From assembly GCF_020532625.1 (NCBI RefSeq), contig NZ_JAJAUY010000014.1, positions 1-64,000 of the forward strand: a DNA stretch of 64,000 nucleotides, given 5' to 3'. Origin of the DNA: Streptomyces antimicrobicus (GTDB taxonomy: Bacteria > Actinomycetota > Actinomycetes > Streptomycetales > Streptomycetaceae). The notes under the pieces are model-generated. The model was not told the DNA's origin, did not search any database, and worked only from the letters and a program-made list of their open reading frames with translations. This document shows positions 63,740 to 64,000 of the stretch, piece by piece. Positions within the stretch are counted from its first letter, which is position 1. Each line of letters starts with the position of its first letter. A program made the translations under genes and the position numbers.

Positions 63740-64000
63740 ATGCCGCCGAGGAAACGAGTACCCAAGAACGGCACCGCCCTGAAGATGGTGGGGGCGATGG
63801 TGGCCGTTCTCCGGGTCCGCAAGAACCTGACCCAACGACAACTGGCCGAGCTGGTGAACCTGGACGAGCAGTCCATCGCCTCGATCGAGCAGGGCAGACG
63901 ACCGCTCATGCCCGACGTGGCGGCGCTCATGGACACCGTCCTGGACAGCGGCGGGGTGTTCTCCGCCGCCGTCGCGGAGATGCCGCGGGTGGACATGATC
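63740..64000 (+). CDS. XRE-family regulator, cut by the right edge
   Basis: The first 87 residues of a helix-turn-helix regulator are visible. KMVGAMVAVLRVRKNLTQRQ, then LAELVNLDEQSIASIEQGRR, is the cro/cI-like fold, and a DUF5753-type effector domain is expected further on. The ATG at 63740 has GGGGAG about 9-13 nt upstream. Together with the divergent HATPase it forms the common streptomycete regulatory pair. Confidence 0.85.
   Translation, partial: MPPRKRVPKNGTALKMVGAMVAVLRVRKNLTQRQLAELVNLDEQSIASIEQGRRPLMPDVAALMDTVLDSGGVFSAAVAEMPRVDMI

Overview
This is a roughly 72% GC chromosomal window from a high-GC actinomycete, most likely Streptomyces or a close relative such as Kitasatospora. The evidence is frequent GTG starts, several leaderless genes, the futalosine route to menaquinone, a class I lysyl-tRNA synthetase, a Mut7-C protein, DUF397/DUF6879/DUF5753-type gene families and an HATPase-XRE pair. 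I saw no rRNA, tRNA, CRISPR array or intact insertion sequence.

Layout. 1-5.3 kb: Ser/Thr kinase (cut by the left edge), esterase lipoprotein, mqnA, a cold-shock gene with a long leader, and a secreted lytic-transglycosylase-like protein. 5.5-6.9 kb: a scar holding a ricin-lectin fragment, a 15-codon Cys-rich ORF with a DUF6193-like gene, and a membrane-protein remnant. 7-15.9 kb: two long-chain acyl-CoA ligases around an AraC regulator, RidA, a DinB-fold protein, an alpha/beta hydrolase, a membrane protein and a secreted lipase. 16-18.2 kb: a compact three-gene cassette with a helical small protein, a helical protein carrying a lysozyme-like C-terminus, and a membrane protein; it looks like a secreted effector with immunity. 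18.3-22.1 kb: a dicarboxylate symporter, DUF4229, a GNAT and a degraded regulator island. 22.2-28 kb: mqnE, an Lrp regulator, ubiX, mqnP and a UbiD-family decarboxylase. With mqnA these supply most, but not all, of futalosine menaquinone synthesis; mqnB, mqnC and mqnD are not in the window. 28-38.3 kb: cytochrome c maturation (resA-ccdA-resB-ccsB), a deacetylase, a 1.28 kb repeat-rich non-coding block, a histidine phosphatase and hemL. Menaquinone, haem and cytochrome c genes lie together, which fits a respiratory neighbourhood.

39.8-48.9 kb is the most interesting part. A uracil phosphoribosyltransferase, an EamA exporter, an indigoidine-type NRPS (A-Ox-PCP-TE), a tautomerase, a PsuG-like C-glycosidase, a HAD phosphatase and a double GNAT form one co-directional, largely translationally coupled operon. 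The combination matches what is known of minimycin/indigoidine loci, where one glutamine-oxidising NRPS feeds both the blue pigment and a C-nucleoside antibiotic, and where the uracil phosphoribosyltransferase and transporter protect the host. The tautomerase, the stand-alone phosphatase and the GNAT look like local variations.

49-55.7 kb: an MDR oxidoreductase divergent from an HxlR regulator with clear palindromic operators, a Mut7-C protein, a YnfA-type membrane protein, an SDR, a NodB-type deacetylase, a truncated Uma2 gene and rtcB. 55.8-64 kb: two DUF3558-type lipoproteins, a DUF2637 protein, divergent lysS and argS, then an anti-sigma-type ATPase divergent from an XRE regulator cut by the right edge. 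Small truncated genes recur (lectin, XRE, DUF397-like, two Uma2), so this chromosome carries several deletion scars between otherwise stable housekeeping blocks. All function calls come from reading the sequence and from knowledge of families; no searches were run.
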